Shown here: in pieces, positions 7,684 to 17,043 of the stretch | How positions within the stretch are numbered: position 1 is the first letter of the stretch | Layout: the number at the start of each line of letters is the position of its first letter | From: Haliea salexigens DSM 19537 | GTDB lineage: Bacteria > Pseudomonadota > Gammaproteobacteria > Pseudomonadales > Halieaceae | Direction of reading: 5' to 3' | Assembly (NCBI RefSeq): GCF_000423125.1 | Contig: NZ_AUHJ01000012.1 | Location: 62,001-126,000 of the forward strand | DNA length: 64,000 nt | Notes under the pieces: generated by a model | Databases searched by the model: none | Seen by the model: only the letters and a program-made list of their open reading frames with translations | Told to the model about the DNA's origin: nothing | Program-made: the position numbers and the translations under genes

Positions 7684-9407
7684 GTGACTACGACCTGGTA
7701 ATTCGCGGCGGCACCGTGCTGGATGGCAGCGGCGGCGAGCAGCGGCAGGCAGACGTTGCAGTGAACGGCGGTGTGATTGCCGCACTGGGTTCGGGCTTGG
7801 GGCCGGGTCGGGAAGAAATCGATGCGCGAGGCATGTTGGTGACGCCCGGGTTCGTCGATGTACACACGCACTATGACGGCCATGTGACCTGGGAAAACCG
7901 TCTCAAGCCCTCTTCCTGTCACGGTGTTACCACCGCCATCATGGGCAACTGCGGTGTGGGCTTCGCCCCGTGCCGGACGCAGGATCACGATACGCTCATT
8001 CGCCTGATGGACGGCGTGGAGGACATCCCCTTTCCCGTACTGGCAGAAGGTCTGCCCTGGACCTGGGAGAGCTTCCCGGAATATCTGAACGTGCTCGCGG
8101 AGCGGGATTACGACATGGATGTAGGAGGTTACCTGCCTCACGCGGCGTTGCGGGTGTACGTGATGGGAGCGCGCGGTGCGCGGCGCGAGCCCGCCACCGC
8201 CGAGGACATTAAGCGTATGTGTGCCCTGCTGGAAGAAGCGCTGGACGCGGGTGCCATGGGTATTGGCACGTCGCGCACACTGTTTCATCGCGCCAGTGAT
8301 GGCTCCCCCATACCGACCCTTGACGCCACCAACGAGGAGTTGCTGGCGCTTGCCCGCACGCTGCGCAAGGCGGGCAAGGGTGTGTTCCAGATTGTGGAAG
8401 ACGTGCACCTTCCGGGGAAGGATGTCAGCGTCTTGCGCCAGCTGGCAGAGGCCTCCGGTCGGCCGTTGACCTTTTCCATGGGCACCGGCAATAGCGGCCC
8501 GCAGATATGGCCGCAACTGCTGCAGGGGCTGGAAGAAGCCAATGCCGCGGGTGTCACCATCAAGGGCCAGGTTATGCCCCGTGCCATCGGCATGATGCTG
8601 GGGGTGGAGCTAACGCTGAATCCGTTCTACACCACTGCAGGCTACCGCGAGGTGGCCGGCCTGCCACTACCTGAGCGCCTTGCGAAACTGCGCGATCCTG
8701 CGCGCCGCGCCCGTATTCTCGGGGAACCCACGGACCCCGACCCGACTCTGGTGCTGGGCCGCATGGTGCGCGATTTCGACTACATGTTCCTGCTCGGTGA
8801 TCCGCCGGACTACGAGCAGCCCTGGGAGCAGAGCATTGCAGGTCTTGCGCAGGCGCAGGGTGTCAGCGCGGCCGAGCTGGCCTACGACCTCATGGTGGAG
8901 GGCGAGCGGGGAACGGTGCTGTACCTGGCCATGGCCAATTACGCCGACGGCAAGCTGGATGCTGTGGGTGAGATCCTGCGTCATCCGGATGTGCTGCCCG
9001 GGCTGGGCGACGGTGGCGCGCATTCCTCGACAATCTGCGACGGCAGCTATTCCACCTTCGCCTTGACGCACTGGGGCCGGGATCGCCCTGCGGGCCGTAT
9101 CCCGGTTGCGGACCTGGTGCATCGATTAAGCAGGGCGACAGCGCTCACCATGGGTCTTGAGGATCGTGGCCTGCTGGCGCCCGGTTTCAAGGCCGATATC
9201 AACGTCATCGACTTTGACCGCCTGGCCCTGCATGCGCCGGAAATCACCTATGATTTACCCGGCGGCGGGCGACGCTTGGTGCAGCGCGCCGAGGGTTATG
9301 TGGCGACACTCGTAAACGGCGTGCCAGTGTATCGCCATGGTGAAGCGACGGGCGCCTTGCCTGGTCAGTTGATCCGGGGCCAGCAGGGCGCACCGCATAG
9401 GCTTTAG
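7680..9407 (+). CDS. D-aminoacylase-like amidohydrolase
   Basis: Metal-dependent amidohydrolase of 575 residues. It has the N-terminal composite beta domain (DYDLVIRGGTVLDGSG), the metal motif HTHYDGH near residue 62, GNCGVGFAPC as in the N-acyl-D-amino-acid deacylase group, and a late GDGGAH segment carrying a candidate catalytic aspartate. Members of this group hydrolyse N-acyl amino acids or cyclic amides. It is coupled to the preceding dioxygenase, which may prepare or modify its substrate. Exact substrate not assignable. Confidence 0.85.
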   Translation: MSDYDLVIRGGTVLDGSGGEQRQADVAVNGGVIAALGSGLGPGREEIDARGMLVTPGFVDVHTHYDGHVTWENRLKPSSCHGVTTAIMGNCGVGFAPCRTQDHDTLIRLMDGVEDIPFPVLAEGLPWTWESFPEYLNVLAERDYDMDVGGYLPHAALRVYVMGARGARREPATAEDIKRMCALLEEALDAGAMGIGTSRTLFHRASDGSPIPTLDATNEELLALARTLRKAGKGVFQIVEDVHLPGKDVSVLRQLAEASGRPLTFSMGTGNSGPQIWPQLLQGLEEANAAGVTIKGQVMPRAIGMMLGVELTLNPFYTTAGYREVAGLPLPERLAKLRDPARRARILGEPTDPDPTLVLGRMVRDFDYMFLLGDPPDYEQPWEQSIAGLAQAQGVSAAELAYDLMVEGERGTVLYLAMANYADGKLDAVGEILRHPDVLPGLGDGGAHSSTICDGSYSTFALTHWGRDRPAGRIPVADLVHRLSRATALTMGLEDRGLLAPGFKADINVIDFDRLALHAPEITYDLPGGGRRLVQRAEGYVATLVNGVPVYRHGEATGALPGQLIRGQQGAPHRL

Positions 9408-9411
9408 CCGC

Positions 9412-11151
9412 TCACGCTGCCAGGTTAGCCTCTACCGCGTCGAGAAAACCGCACATATCCACCACCTTTTCAGTGTCAGGATTGGTGGTCTTGCCCTTGA
9501 GGTCGCCGGTGATGGTGCCCTGCGCGACGGTTTCTATCAGGGCCGTCTTGAGCTTCTTCGCGTAATCGGCCAGCGGCGGATTGACCTCCCGCCGGGCCAT
9601 TTCCTCCAGAGCGTTCGCGACGGCGAAAATCAGGGCAGAAGAATTGAAGTTGGCCTCTTTGCCGTCGGTCTCCAGGTAGCGCAGGTACAGGTCGTGTGCC
9701 GTGCCGTGCGGTGCTTCGTAGAGCATGGTGCCTTCTTTGCTCTCGATCACTGAGCTGGCGGTGGCCAGGCTCCCACCCAGCGCCGCGGAGATGTCGGAAA
9801 AGATGTCACCGTCCAGATTCTGCGCGGGATACAGGCCCCAGCGTGGCGGATCGCAGATCATTTTGCTCAGTTGTCGCGAAGGCCGCATGATCATGAAGGA
9901 TGGCGGCGGCGTATCGAGGGCCGCCAGCTCCTTGCGTATCTCGAGAATGATGGAGCTGTAAACCTCATCGTAATTGACGAATTCCCGTTTCAGCCCGAAG
10001 TAGATTTCCTTCTTGTTGACCACGGCATCGCGGAACACCTGTTTTACCCAGTCCTTGATAGCCTCCCGATCATTTGACATGAAAAGAATGGGGTCGCTGG
10101 CTTTTACGTCCCGGGCGTGCTTTTCCTCGCCATCGACGATGACCTTGATAATGCCATCTTCAGGTGCTGGCAGGTTGAAACTTCCGTACTGGTCGCCGCC
10201 CCCGGCGCTCATTCTGGAGATGGACACGTGCGCTTTGCGCTCGGGGAGGCCATAGTGCTTGAGCTGTTGCACCAACTTGAACAGCTTCATGCCGACGACG
10301 TTGTCTGGCACCCCCCACAGCGCCCGTTGTGGAGGATTGGAGACAATGCGCGCTGCCTGGGCATCAATGAGTTCGTAGTGATAGGACAGTCCCGCGGAGG
10401 CCACCTGGTCCTTGTAGTCGCGTTCGTAGATCTCCTCAATAGCCGCACGCATCACGCCGTCATAACCGGGAACGACGGTATCTTTCAGGCCGAGGTAGAT
10501 ATCTCGCTGCTCTTCCAGCGCTCGCTGGAAAAACCGGTGTGCCCAGGCCTGCACCTCCTCAATGCAATTGGTCGCCAGCATCCAGGGGTCGCCCTTTCTC
10601 AGGGTTCGACGGTGCATTTCCACCGGGTCGCCGCTGCTGCCGACAAAAACTACCTTGGCAACGCCCGTGGCATTGGACAGCTCGCTGTAGCTGAAATCCA
10701 GGCCGCCGCTGTGCATGGTGTCCACTTCGATGTCGCGATCTTTCCACTCTGGGCGCACGCTCCTGAGATTGCGGAACTCGATATCCTCGCGTGTGATATT
10801 GCCGCCAATGCCCTTGCGGATTGCGCCATTCGGTGATTTCGTCGCCAGCTTGTGCAAAGACGACTCGGCGATGCCGGGGTGTTTGCTGAGTAATTCGCTC
10901 AGTTGACGCCGGTTTACCGTCATGCCGGCATTCTTGACCCCGATGCCGTGTTCCCGCAGGGCTTCGATAGCATCAAGCACCACCTGACCGTTACTGGTGA
11001 GCCTTTTTTCCGCTGATAGGTCCACCTCGACCAAATCGATTTGCAGACGTGAGGTGACGAACTGCTCAAGTATTTTATCGAAGGCAACTTGTGCCATCTC
11101 ATCACCGTGAAGAATCACAAGTGGCTTTTTGACCACGATCTTGGTGCCCAC
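9412..11151 (-). CDS. Isocitrate dehydrogenase with duplicated small/clasp domain, probably NAD-dependent
   Basis: Oxidative decarboxylation of isocitrate to 2-oxoglutarate (TCA cycle) is the likely reaction. The 579 residues resemble eukaryotic-type IDH (about 410 residues) but carry about 165 extra. SPNGAIRKGIGGN (106-118) is the substrate loop. Residues ~147-300 and ~305-457 are two divergent copies of the same region; compare RDIYLGLKDTVVPGYDGV with KEIYFGLKREFVNYDEV. Copy 1 keeps K223 and D263 but lacks the metal aspartates. Copy 2 keeps R313, K388, D449 and D453 but has S425 in place of D263. D487 after HGTAH occupies the 2'-phosphate-contact position and suggests NAD. Convergent with the amidohydrolase, it may have no functional link to it. 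Confidence 0.85.
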   Translation of the reverse strand: MGTKIVVKKPLVILHGDEMAQVAFDKILEQFVTSRLQIDLVEVDLSAEKRLTSNGQVVLDAIEALREHGIGVKNAGMTVNRRQLSELLSKHPGIAESSLHKLATKSPNGAIRKGIGGNITREDIEFRNLRSVRPEWKDRDIEVDTMHSGGLDFSYSELSNATGVAKVVFVGSSGDPVEMHRRTLRKGDPWMLATNCIEEVQAWAHRFFQRALEEQRDIYLGLKDTVVPGYDGVMRAAIEEIYERDYKDQVASAGLSYHYELIDAQAARIVSNPPQRALWGVPDNVVGMKLFKLVQQLKHYGLPERKAHVSISRMSAGGGDQYGSFNLPAPEDGIIKVIVDGEEKHARDVKASDPILFMSNDREAIKDWVKQVFRDAVVNKKEIYFGLKREFVNYDEVYSSIILEIRKELAALDTPPPSFMIMRPSRQLSKMICDPPRWGLYPAQNLDGDIFSDISAALGGSLATASSVIESKEGTMLYEAPHGTAHDLYLRYLETDGKEANFNSSALIFAVANALEEMARREVNPPLADYAKKLKTALIETVAQGTITGDLKGKTTNPDTEKVVDMCGFLDAVEANLAA

Positions 11152-11227
11152 TGCGTGCGCTCCTGTTAATAACCCTGAAGCGACAATCTACCGCGCCGGG
11201 AGAAAGAAAAGAAGCACTCTGCACGCC

Positions 11228-11251
11228 GCTTGGGCGTTTTGCTTCCCAAGC
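11228..11251. repeat. Inverted repeat between DUF3604 gene and isocitrate dehydrogenase
   Basis: GCTTGGG/CCCAAGC with a 10-nt loop lies in the 150-bp gap between two minus-strand genes. On the minus strand it is followed only loosely by T-rich sequence, so it may be a weak terminator of the DUF3604 gene or part of the dehydrogenase control region. Confidence 0.35.
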
Positions 11252-11301
11252 CGGTGTGTGTGGCACACATGCGTGGCTCTCGCCGCGTGCTGCCAGTGCT
11301 G

Positions 11302-13149
11302 TCAGGGCTGATACCAGATCGGTGACGTCCAGGCGCGTTCCTGCAAAGTGGCAGGCACGTCTTCCGGTAGCGGCAGGCCGGTGCGCAGGCTGTCCCAGGT
11401 GCTCCAGCGGCAGGTGGGGTTTTCCAGCACGCGGGCGTAGTAAAACGCCGCCTGTGCGGGGTTGAAATCGGGGTCGCGCCAGCGCGCGGCGATCTGGCCA
11501 TCGCCCTTGTGGCGATCGAAGTCGCAGGTCTCCAAGGATACCGTGGCGCCGTTGTCGGGGCAGCGATGCGTTGCCGGGTCGGGGCTCAACCCGTCTGCAC
11601 AGCCCACGTCAAACACCGCCTCACGTGTGGCACCATCTTCTACCCAGCCCTTGACGATTTGCACGCGCTGGAGCCAGGCGCTGCTCGGATCCTTGGCAGC
11701 CCAGAGCAGGAATTCGGGCGCGGAATCGCCCGTGCCGTGATGCAGTTCCCCGCCCATGGGTACGCCCTGGGCATAAGCCTGTTGCGCCCAGTCGGCTTGC
11801 GTAAGCAGGTCAGCGGGCCAGTCAGTGCCGGCAAAAAAGCGCACGCTGATGCGCGGACCGCTGGTGCCGAATGTCTCCCGGCGTGCCAGTGCATCGTAGA
11901 GTGCCTCGCGCGTGTTCTCGCTGGCCCAGACACCCGCGAGGCCGGCAGAGCTGTACTTGATATGGTGCGTGTTGATGAAGCTGCCACCGCGGCGTGTCTC
12001 CGGCGTACCATCGGCACTGCCGATTTTGCCGTGGTAGTTGTCCTCCTCCACCTGGGAACCGGAGTTGTGGCTGTCACTCGCGGCGATAACCCCAAAACGG
12101 TAGGGGTTGAACCCCTGCTGCTCTTGCATCACCAGGCCCGCCAGCCAGGCATCGCGGGCATAGCTACCCTTGACCTCGCCCCGGGTGCCACGCCCGCCGA
12201 GCAAATCCTCCAGCAATTCAAAGCCCGCCCATTCGTCATTGGGAGACAGCAGCGGGTGGGTTTCCGAGGTGCCCTTGATCTGCGCAATTTCAACCAGCGG
12301 TTCATTGCGCTGGCGCAGGGCGGCATACGCGGCATCGATTTTCTCGCCGCCAAACGCCACCTCGCTGGGAAACATCAAGCCGTTGCTCAGGTTGCTGTTG
12401 TGGGCGATGGCCATGCCCTCTACGCCGTGCTTGCGCTGCTCATCCAGCCAGGCCCAGAGTGCACGCGGCTCCACGCTGTCGAAGCTGGAGAAAGGCTGTT
12501 TCGGCACATCGCTGCTGCGGAAAATCACGTTGCGGTGCAGGTTGACTTCTTCCAGGGCGCCGGAGGATGTCCACTCGTAGCCGATCAGCGTGCTGAATTC
12601 TCCCGGCCGGTAATAGCGCTCGGCACTACGTACATACTCTTGCCAGATGGACTGGCGCAGGGCCTTATCAACCAGTGCTGGCATGGGGGTATTGTCACCC
12701 ATGCTCATCAGCACCTCCAGCACGGCGGCCTGACGGCGCTCCGGATCCTTGTCGGTCAGACGGGCCGCAATCGGCAGCGCCGCCAACTCGCCCTGCGGCG
12801 CGAACAGCCGTGGCAGTATGCCCATGTATTCGGAGTGGTCGGTAATGGCGACGAAGTCGAGTGGGGCTCGCAACTGAATGGTCACGCCGCTGATATGCGG
12901 TATGGCTTCGCCCTGGGCAAAGCGGTAGGCATCATCCGGCGTGGTACGCACGTTCAGCATGAAGGCATCGGGTGAATTCATGGTGTGTACGTGGAGCTCG
13001 CCGAAGAAAGCCTGTCGCGGCGCTGCAGCGGTGTCGGCACTGCCGGTTGCGGAGGCGTGTGCAGCGCCCTGTGCCAGAGTGATGCACAGGGCAGCGCCCA
13101 GACGCAGTGGCCAGCTGAAGCGCGTGCGGACAGGGTTGTTTCGTTGCAT
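11302..13149 (-). CDS. Secreted DUF3604 protein (PHP-like fold)
   Basis: Exported protein of 615 residues. The open frame extends upstream, but the ATG at 13149 gives a classic signal peptide (MQRNNPVRTRF, hydrophobic core, cleavage near AHASA) and has GGAG ahead of it. The mature N-terminus carries FFGELHVHT and FVAITDHSEYMG, His/Asp-rich motifs shared with PHP phosphoesterase-like domains and typical of DUF3604. Some family members are found near arylsulfatases or lipid genes; no activity can be assigned here. It is divergent from the hppD cluster. Confidence 0.85.
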   Translation of the reverse strand: MQRNNPVRTRFSWPLRLGAALCITLAQGAAHASATGSADTAAAPRQAFFGELHVHTMNSPDAFMLNVRTTPDDAYRFAQGEAIPHISGVTIQLRAPLDFVAITDHSEYMGILPRLFAPQGELAALPIAARLTDKDPERRQAAVLEVLMSMGDNTPMPALVDKALRQSIWQEYVRSAERYYRPGEFSTLIGYEWTSSGALEEVNLHRNVIFRSSDVPKQPFSSFDSVEPRALWAWLDEQRKHGVEGMAIAHNSNLSNGLMFPSEVAFGGEKIDAAYAALRQRNEPLVEIAQIKGTSETHPLLSPNDEWAGFELLEDLLGGRGTRGEVKGSYARDAWLAGLVMQEQQGFNPYRFGVIAASDSHNSGSQVEEDNYHGKIGSADGTPETRRGGSFINTHHIKYSSAGLAGVWASENTREALYDALARRETFGTSGPRISVRFFAGTDWPADLLTQADWAQQAYAQGVPMGGELHHGTGDSAPEFLLWAAKDPSSAWLQRVQIVKGWVEDGATREAVFDVGCADGLSPDPATHRCPDNGATVSLETCDFDRHKGDGQIAARWRDPDFNPAQAAFYYARVLENPTCRWSTWDSLRTGLPLPEDVPATLQERAWTSPIWYQP

Positions 13150-13376
13150 GGCAGTGGTTCTCCGGTTGTGAAACCACAGAATAGGTGCTTGCGCCGGTAC
13201 AGGGCGAGCCGCAGAGCCGGGTTCTTTCGCGCTGGTTTGTATAGCCGGACCGTCTGGGGCAGGGGTGGCATGCCCGAATTGCCACGAATAAAGTTTCATT
13301 TGTAACTAAATGGGGTCGAGCCTATACTCAGCGCTCAGCAGCAAGTGTGCGGCAGCGGTCTGTAAGGAGGCTCAAA

Positions 13377-14459
13377 ATGGTCGATCTGTTCGAAAATCCG
13401 ATGGGGCTGGACGGCTTTGAATTCGTCGAATTTACGGCCCCCGCGGCCGGGGTTCTGGAGCCGGTCTTCGAATCCATGGGGTTTACCTGTGTTGCCCGCC
13501 ACCGCAGCAAGGCGGTGGCGCTGTGGCGGCAGGGTGATATCAATTTCCTGACCAACTACGAGCCCGGCAGCCACGCCTGGTACTACGCGCGCGAACACGG
13601 CCCCTCAGCCTGCGGCATGGCCTTCCGCGTGCAGGACGCCACCGGGACTTACAACCGTGCGCTGGAGAAAGGCGCGCAGCCGGTTGCCGTGGAAACCGGC
13701 CCGATGGAGCTGCGTTTGCCGGCCATTCGCGGCATCGGCGGTGCCATTCTCTACCTCATCGACCGCTATGCGGAAGGGCAGAGTATCTACGACATTGATT
13801 TCCATTGGTTGCAGGGCGTGGACAGAAAACCCGCGGGCCTCGGTTTTCATACCCTCGACCATCTGACCCACAATGTGTATCGGGGCCGCATGGGCTACTG
13901 GGCACGCTATTACGAGGAGTTGTTCAACTTCCGCGAAATCCGCTACTTCGATATCGAAGGTGAGCACACGGGACTGTTGTCGAAAGCGATGACCGCCCCC
14001 GATGGCAAGATCCGTATTCCCCTCAACGAAGAGTCGCGCGGTGGCGGCCAGATTGAGGAGTTCCTCATGGCGTACAACGGCGAGGGCATACAGCACATTG
14101 CGCTGGCCTGCGACGACATCCTGACCTGCTATGACCGCTTGCAGGCAGCGGGCATGACATTCATGCCGGCCCCTCCGGCAACCTACTATGACATGCTCGA
14201 AGGTCGCCTGCCCGGGCACGGCGAATCGGTGGCGGAATTGCAGGCGCGCGGCATTCTTCTGGATGGGAGCACCGAGGGCGGGGTGCCACGCCTGCTGTTG
14301 CAGATCTTTTCTGCCAACCTGCTCGGGCCGATGTTCTTCGAGTTCATCCAGCGCAAGGACGACGAGGGTTTTGGTGAGGGTAACTTCAAGGCGCTGTTCG
14401 AATCCATAGAGCGTGACCAGCTGGCCCGCGGTGTCATCGGCGCGGCGCGGGAGGCATGA
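13377..14459 (+). CDS. hppD: 4-Hydroxyphenylpyruvate dioxygenase
   Basis: Converts 4-hydroxyphenylpyruvate to homogentisate in tyrosine degradation. The 360-residue product has two VOC repeats, starts [18 protein letters not shown] like Pseudomonas enzymes, and carries the iron triad H162 (LDHLTHNV), H240 (GIQHIAL) and E322 (FFEFIQRK). The ATG at 13377 is preceded by AAGGAGG at 13364-13370. It heads a likely operon with a VOC protein and fumarylacetoacetase; homogentisate dioxygenase is not present in the cluster. Confidence 0.95.
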   Translation: MVDLFENPMGLDGFEFVEFTAPAAGVLEPVFESMGFTCVARHRSKAVALWRQGDINFLTNYEPGSHAWYYAREHGPSACGMAFRVQDATGTYNRALEKGAQPVAVETGPMELRLPAIRGIGGAILYLIDRYAEGQSIYDIDFHWLQGVDRKPAGLGFHTLDHLTHNVYRGRMGYWARYYEELFNFREIRYFDIEGEHTGLLSKAMTAPDGKIRIPLNEESRGGGQIEEFLMAYNGEGIQHIALACDDILTCYDRLQAAGMTFMPAPPATYYDMLEGRLPGHGESVAELQARGILLDGSTEGGVPRLLLQIFSANLLGPMFFEFIQRKDDEGFGEGNFKALFESIERDQLARGVIGAAREA

Positions 14460-14469
14460 AGGAGGCGAC

Positions 14470-15012
14470 ATGAATATCCGCCGTATTCACCACGTGGCCT
14501 ATCGTTGCAACGATACCCGGGAAACCGTGGAGTTCTACCAGCGCGCGCTGAACATGCAGCTGGTGCTGGCAATCGCCGAGGATGAGGTGCCGTCCACGCA
14601 GGAGCCCGACCCGTACATGCATGTGTTTCTCGATGCCGGTATGGGTAATGTACTGGCCTTTTTCGAGCTGCCGAATTCGCCCCCGATGGGGCGCGACAGC
14701 AACACGCCGGAATGGGTGCAGCACATTGCGTTCGAACTGGACAGCGAGGAGGCGTTGCTCGCGGCGAAGCGGGAGCTGGAGGAGCAGGATATTGCGGTGC
14801 TGGGCCCCACACATCACGGTATTTTCCGCTCCATCTACTTCTTTGACCCGAATGGCCATCGCCTGGAGCTTGCGGTCAATATTGCACAGCCGGGCGATCT
14901 CGCTCGCCTGCATGCAGTGGCCCCGGAGATGATCGAGGAGTGGTCCCGCACGCGTCGGGCACCGCGTCATGCCGCCTGGCTACACCAACGCGATTCTGGA
15001 GAAAGTACATGA
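14470..15012 (+). CDS. VOC-family metalloprotein in the tyrosine catabolic cluster
   Basis: 180 residues. The VOC fold carries a full glyoxalase/extradiol-type metal set: H8 (RIHHVAY), E66 (FFELP), H85 (VQHIAF) and E133 (HRLELA). The start ATG at 14470 has GGAGG just upstream, 10 bp after hppD. It overlaps the fumarylacetoacetase start by four bases. It occupies the position where a homogentisate dioxygenase gene might be expected between hppD and fahA. A lyase, epimerase or dioxygenase role is possible; none is shown. Confidence 0.85.
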   Translation: MNIRRIHHVAYRCNDTRETVEFYQRALNMQLVLAIAEDEVPSTQEPDPYMHVFLDAGMGNVLAFFELPNSPPMGRDSNTPEWVQHIAFELDSEEALLAAKRELEEQDIAVLGPTHHGIFRSIYFFDPNGHRLELAVNIAQPGDLARLHAVAPEMIEEWSRTRRAPRHAAWLHQRDSGEST

Positions 15013-16010
15013 AACTGGCCTCTTTGCGCGCGGGCCGCGACGGCGCCCTCGTGGTTGTGTCGCGGGATCTGCAACGTTTCCTGACAGCAGAGATGACCCT
15101 GCAGCAGGCGCTGGATGATTGGCCGGCGCAGGAGCCTGTGCTCGCGGCGTTGTCGCAGCAGGTCAACCAGGGCGCGGGATCACCGTTTGCTCAGTCCGAT
15201 TGTGCATCGCCGCTGCCGCGTGCCTATCAATGGGCGGATGGTTCGGCCTATGTGAATCATGTGGAGCTGGTGCGCAGGGCGCGCGGTGCGGAGATGCCGG
15301 AGAGCTTCTGGAGCGACCCCCTGATGTACCAGGGCGGGTCAGACAGCTTTCTCGGCCCACGCGATCCCATTGTCATGGAAGATGTTGCCTGGGGTATCGA
15401 TTTCGAAGGCGAGGTGGCGGTTATCACGGGGGATGTGCCCATGGGTGCAAGCGCGGCGCAGGCCGCCGGGGCGATCCGCCTGCTCATGCTGGTCAACGAT
15501 GTGTCTTTGCGCAACCTGATCCCCGCGGAGCTGGGCAAGGGCTTCGGTTTCTTCCAGTCCAAGCCTTCCAGCGCGTTCAGCCCGGTGTGTGTGACGCCGG
15601 ACGAGCTGGGCCCGGCCTGGGACGGCGGTCGGCTGCACTTGCCGCTGAGCATACACTTCAATGACGCCCTGTTTGGCAAGGCGAATGCCGGGGTCGACAT
15701 GACCTTCGATTTCCCCACGCTGATCGCCCATGCGGCGAAAACCCGCCCTCTGTCTGCCGGCACAATTATCGGGTCTGGCACCGTATCCAACAAGGGTGCC
15801 GACGGATCGCCGGGGAAACCGGTAACCGCGGGCGGGCTGGGCTACAGCTGCATTGCGGAGTTGCGCATGATCGAAACCCTGCGCGATGGCCAGCCCTCCA
15901 CGGCGTTCATGCAGTTCGGTGACAGGGTCAGTATTGAAATGGCTGATGCGGGCGGGGCCTCTATTTTTGGCCGCATCGAGCAGCAGGTTGTGGCGCGTTC
16001 ACGCAGCTGA
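15009..16010 (+). CDS. Fumarylacetoacetate hydrolase
   Basis: Last step of tyrosine/homogentisate breakdown, cleaving fumarylacetoacetate to fumarate and acetoacetate. 333 residues, like the short bacterial enzymes in Shewanella-type tyrosine clusters. Family segments LPRAYQWADGSAYVNHVELV, DPLMYQGGSD, metal-binding DFEGEVAVI and IIGSGTVSNKG are present. The ATG overlaps the VOC stop (ATGA), so translation is coupled. Substrate assignment rests on cluster context plus overall similarity; related acylpyruvase-type activity is the alternative. Confidence 0.88.
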   Translation: MKLASLRAGRDGALVVVSRDLQRFLTAEMTLQQALDDWPAQEPVLAALSQQVNQGAGSPFAQSDCASPLPRAYQWADGSAYVNHVELVRRARGAEMPESFWSDPLMYQGGSDSFLGPRDPIVMEDVAWGIDFEGEVAVITGDVPMGASAAQAAGAIRLLMLVNDVSLRNLIPAELGKGFGFFQSKPSSAFSPVCVTPDELGPAWDGGRLHLPLSIHFNDALFGKANAGVDMTFDFPTLIAHAAKTRPLSAGTIIGSGTVSNKGADGSPGKPVTAGGLGYSCIAELRMIETLRDGQPSTAFMQFGDRVSIEMADAGGASIFGRIEQQVVARSRS

Positions 16011-16152
16011 TGGGGGTGCTACGGCTTCGCGCCGCGCTATCGCAGTGGCGTTGGTTCAACTATGCATAAAATAATGCGCTCGTATTAAAAGTTTGAGTCC
16101 CGCGGATGGCGGCTGCGATAGTATAGTTCCTTGCATAGTCGAGGAGCAGCGC

Positions 16153-17025
16153 ATGAAATTCTGGCAACCGTTGGTGTGGACTGAGCCGGAGCAACTGGTG
16201 CCGCTGGCACAGTTTGCCGAAGAGCTGGGCTTCCACGGTGTGTTCAATGCGGACCACGCCGTGTTTCCCGAGGAAGTGAAAGCCACCTACCCGTACGCGC
16301 AGAGCGGTGTGCCACCGATGACAGCGGATGCGCCCTATCCGGATTGTTGGGTGAGTATCGCGTTCATGGCCGCCGCCACCCGGCGCCTGCACTTCACCAC
16401 ATCGGTTTATGTGTTGCCGCTGCGCAATCCCTTTGAGGTGGCCAAGGCGACAGGCTCGCTGGATATTTTCAGCGGTGGTCGCTTTGCATTGGGGGTTGGC
16501 GCGGGCTGGATGAAGGACGAGTACGATGTCTATGACGTGCCGTTCGGCGGGCGCGGCGCGCGTATGGATGAAATGATCGATGTGATGCACAAGCTCTGGC
16601 AGGGCGGCATGGTAGACCACGAGGGCCCTCTGTTTCCGTTTCCTCGCCTGTGCATTGAGCCGGCGCCGGGGCACAACGTGCCCCTCTATGTCGGCGGTGC
16701 CAACGAGGCGGCCCTGCGCCGCGCCGCGGTGCGCGGCGACGGCTGGATTGGTGCGGGCAACCACCCGGACGAGGTGCCCGCGCTGATGACGCGGCTGCGT
16801 GCACTGCGCGAGGCGGCCGGGCGCGCGGCCGATCCCTTCGAGACCATTGTCGGGCTGACGACGCCGCTGGACGTTGCGACCTTGCAGCGTCTGGAAGAGG
16901 CCGGTATGACCTCGGCGGTGAACCTGCCTTTCAGTTTTGCATTGGGCAAGCATTCAACGCTCGACGCCAAGAAACGTTTCATGGAGGACTTCGAGCGGCG
17001 CATCATGCGTCCGCTACGGGGTTGA
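16153..17025 (+). CDS. LLM-class flavin/F420-dependent oxidoreductase
   Basis: Luciferase-like monooxygenase fold, 290 residues, of the type often annotated as F420-dependent (TIGR03619-like). Visible features are the N-terminal KFWQPLVWTEPEQL, ADHAVFP, and GRFALGVGAGWMKDEYD near residues 110-126. The ATG at 16153 has GAGGAG upstream. A 142-bp gap separates it from fumarylacetoacetase, so it may have its own promoter. Whether it uses FMN or F420 cannot be told from sequence, and the substrate is unknown. Confidence 0.82.
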   Translation: MKFWQPLVWTEPEQLVPLAQFAEELGFHGVFNADHAVFPEEVKATYPYAQSGVPPMTADAPYPDCWVSIAFMAAATRRLHFTTSVYVLPLRNPFEVAKATGSLDIFSGGRFALGVGAGWMKDEYDVYDVPFGGRGARMDEMIDVMHKLWQGGMVDHEGPLFPFPRLCIEPAPGHNVPLYVGGANEAALRRAAVRGDGWIGAGNHPDEVPALMTRLRALREAAGRAADPFETIVGLTTPLDVATLQRLEEAGMTSAVNLPFSFALGKHSTLDAKKRFMEDFERRIMRPLRG

Positions 17026-17043
17026 ACAATGGAGAGGAATGAC

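Noticed and set aside
16060-16953. 297-residue minus-strand frame opposite the LLM oxidoreductase
   Set aside because: Antisense shadow of a clear family member with no recognisable motif.
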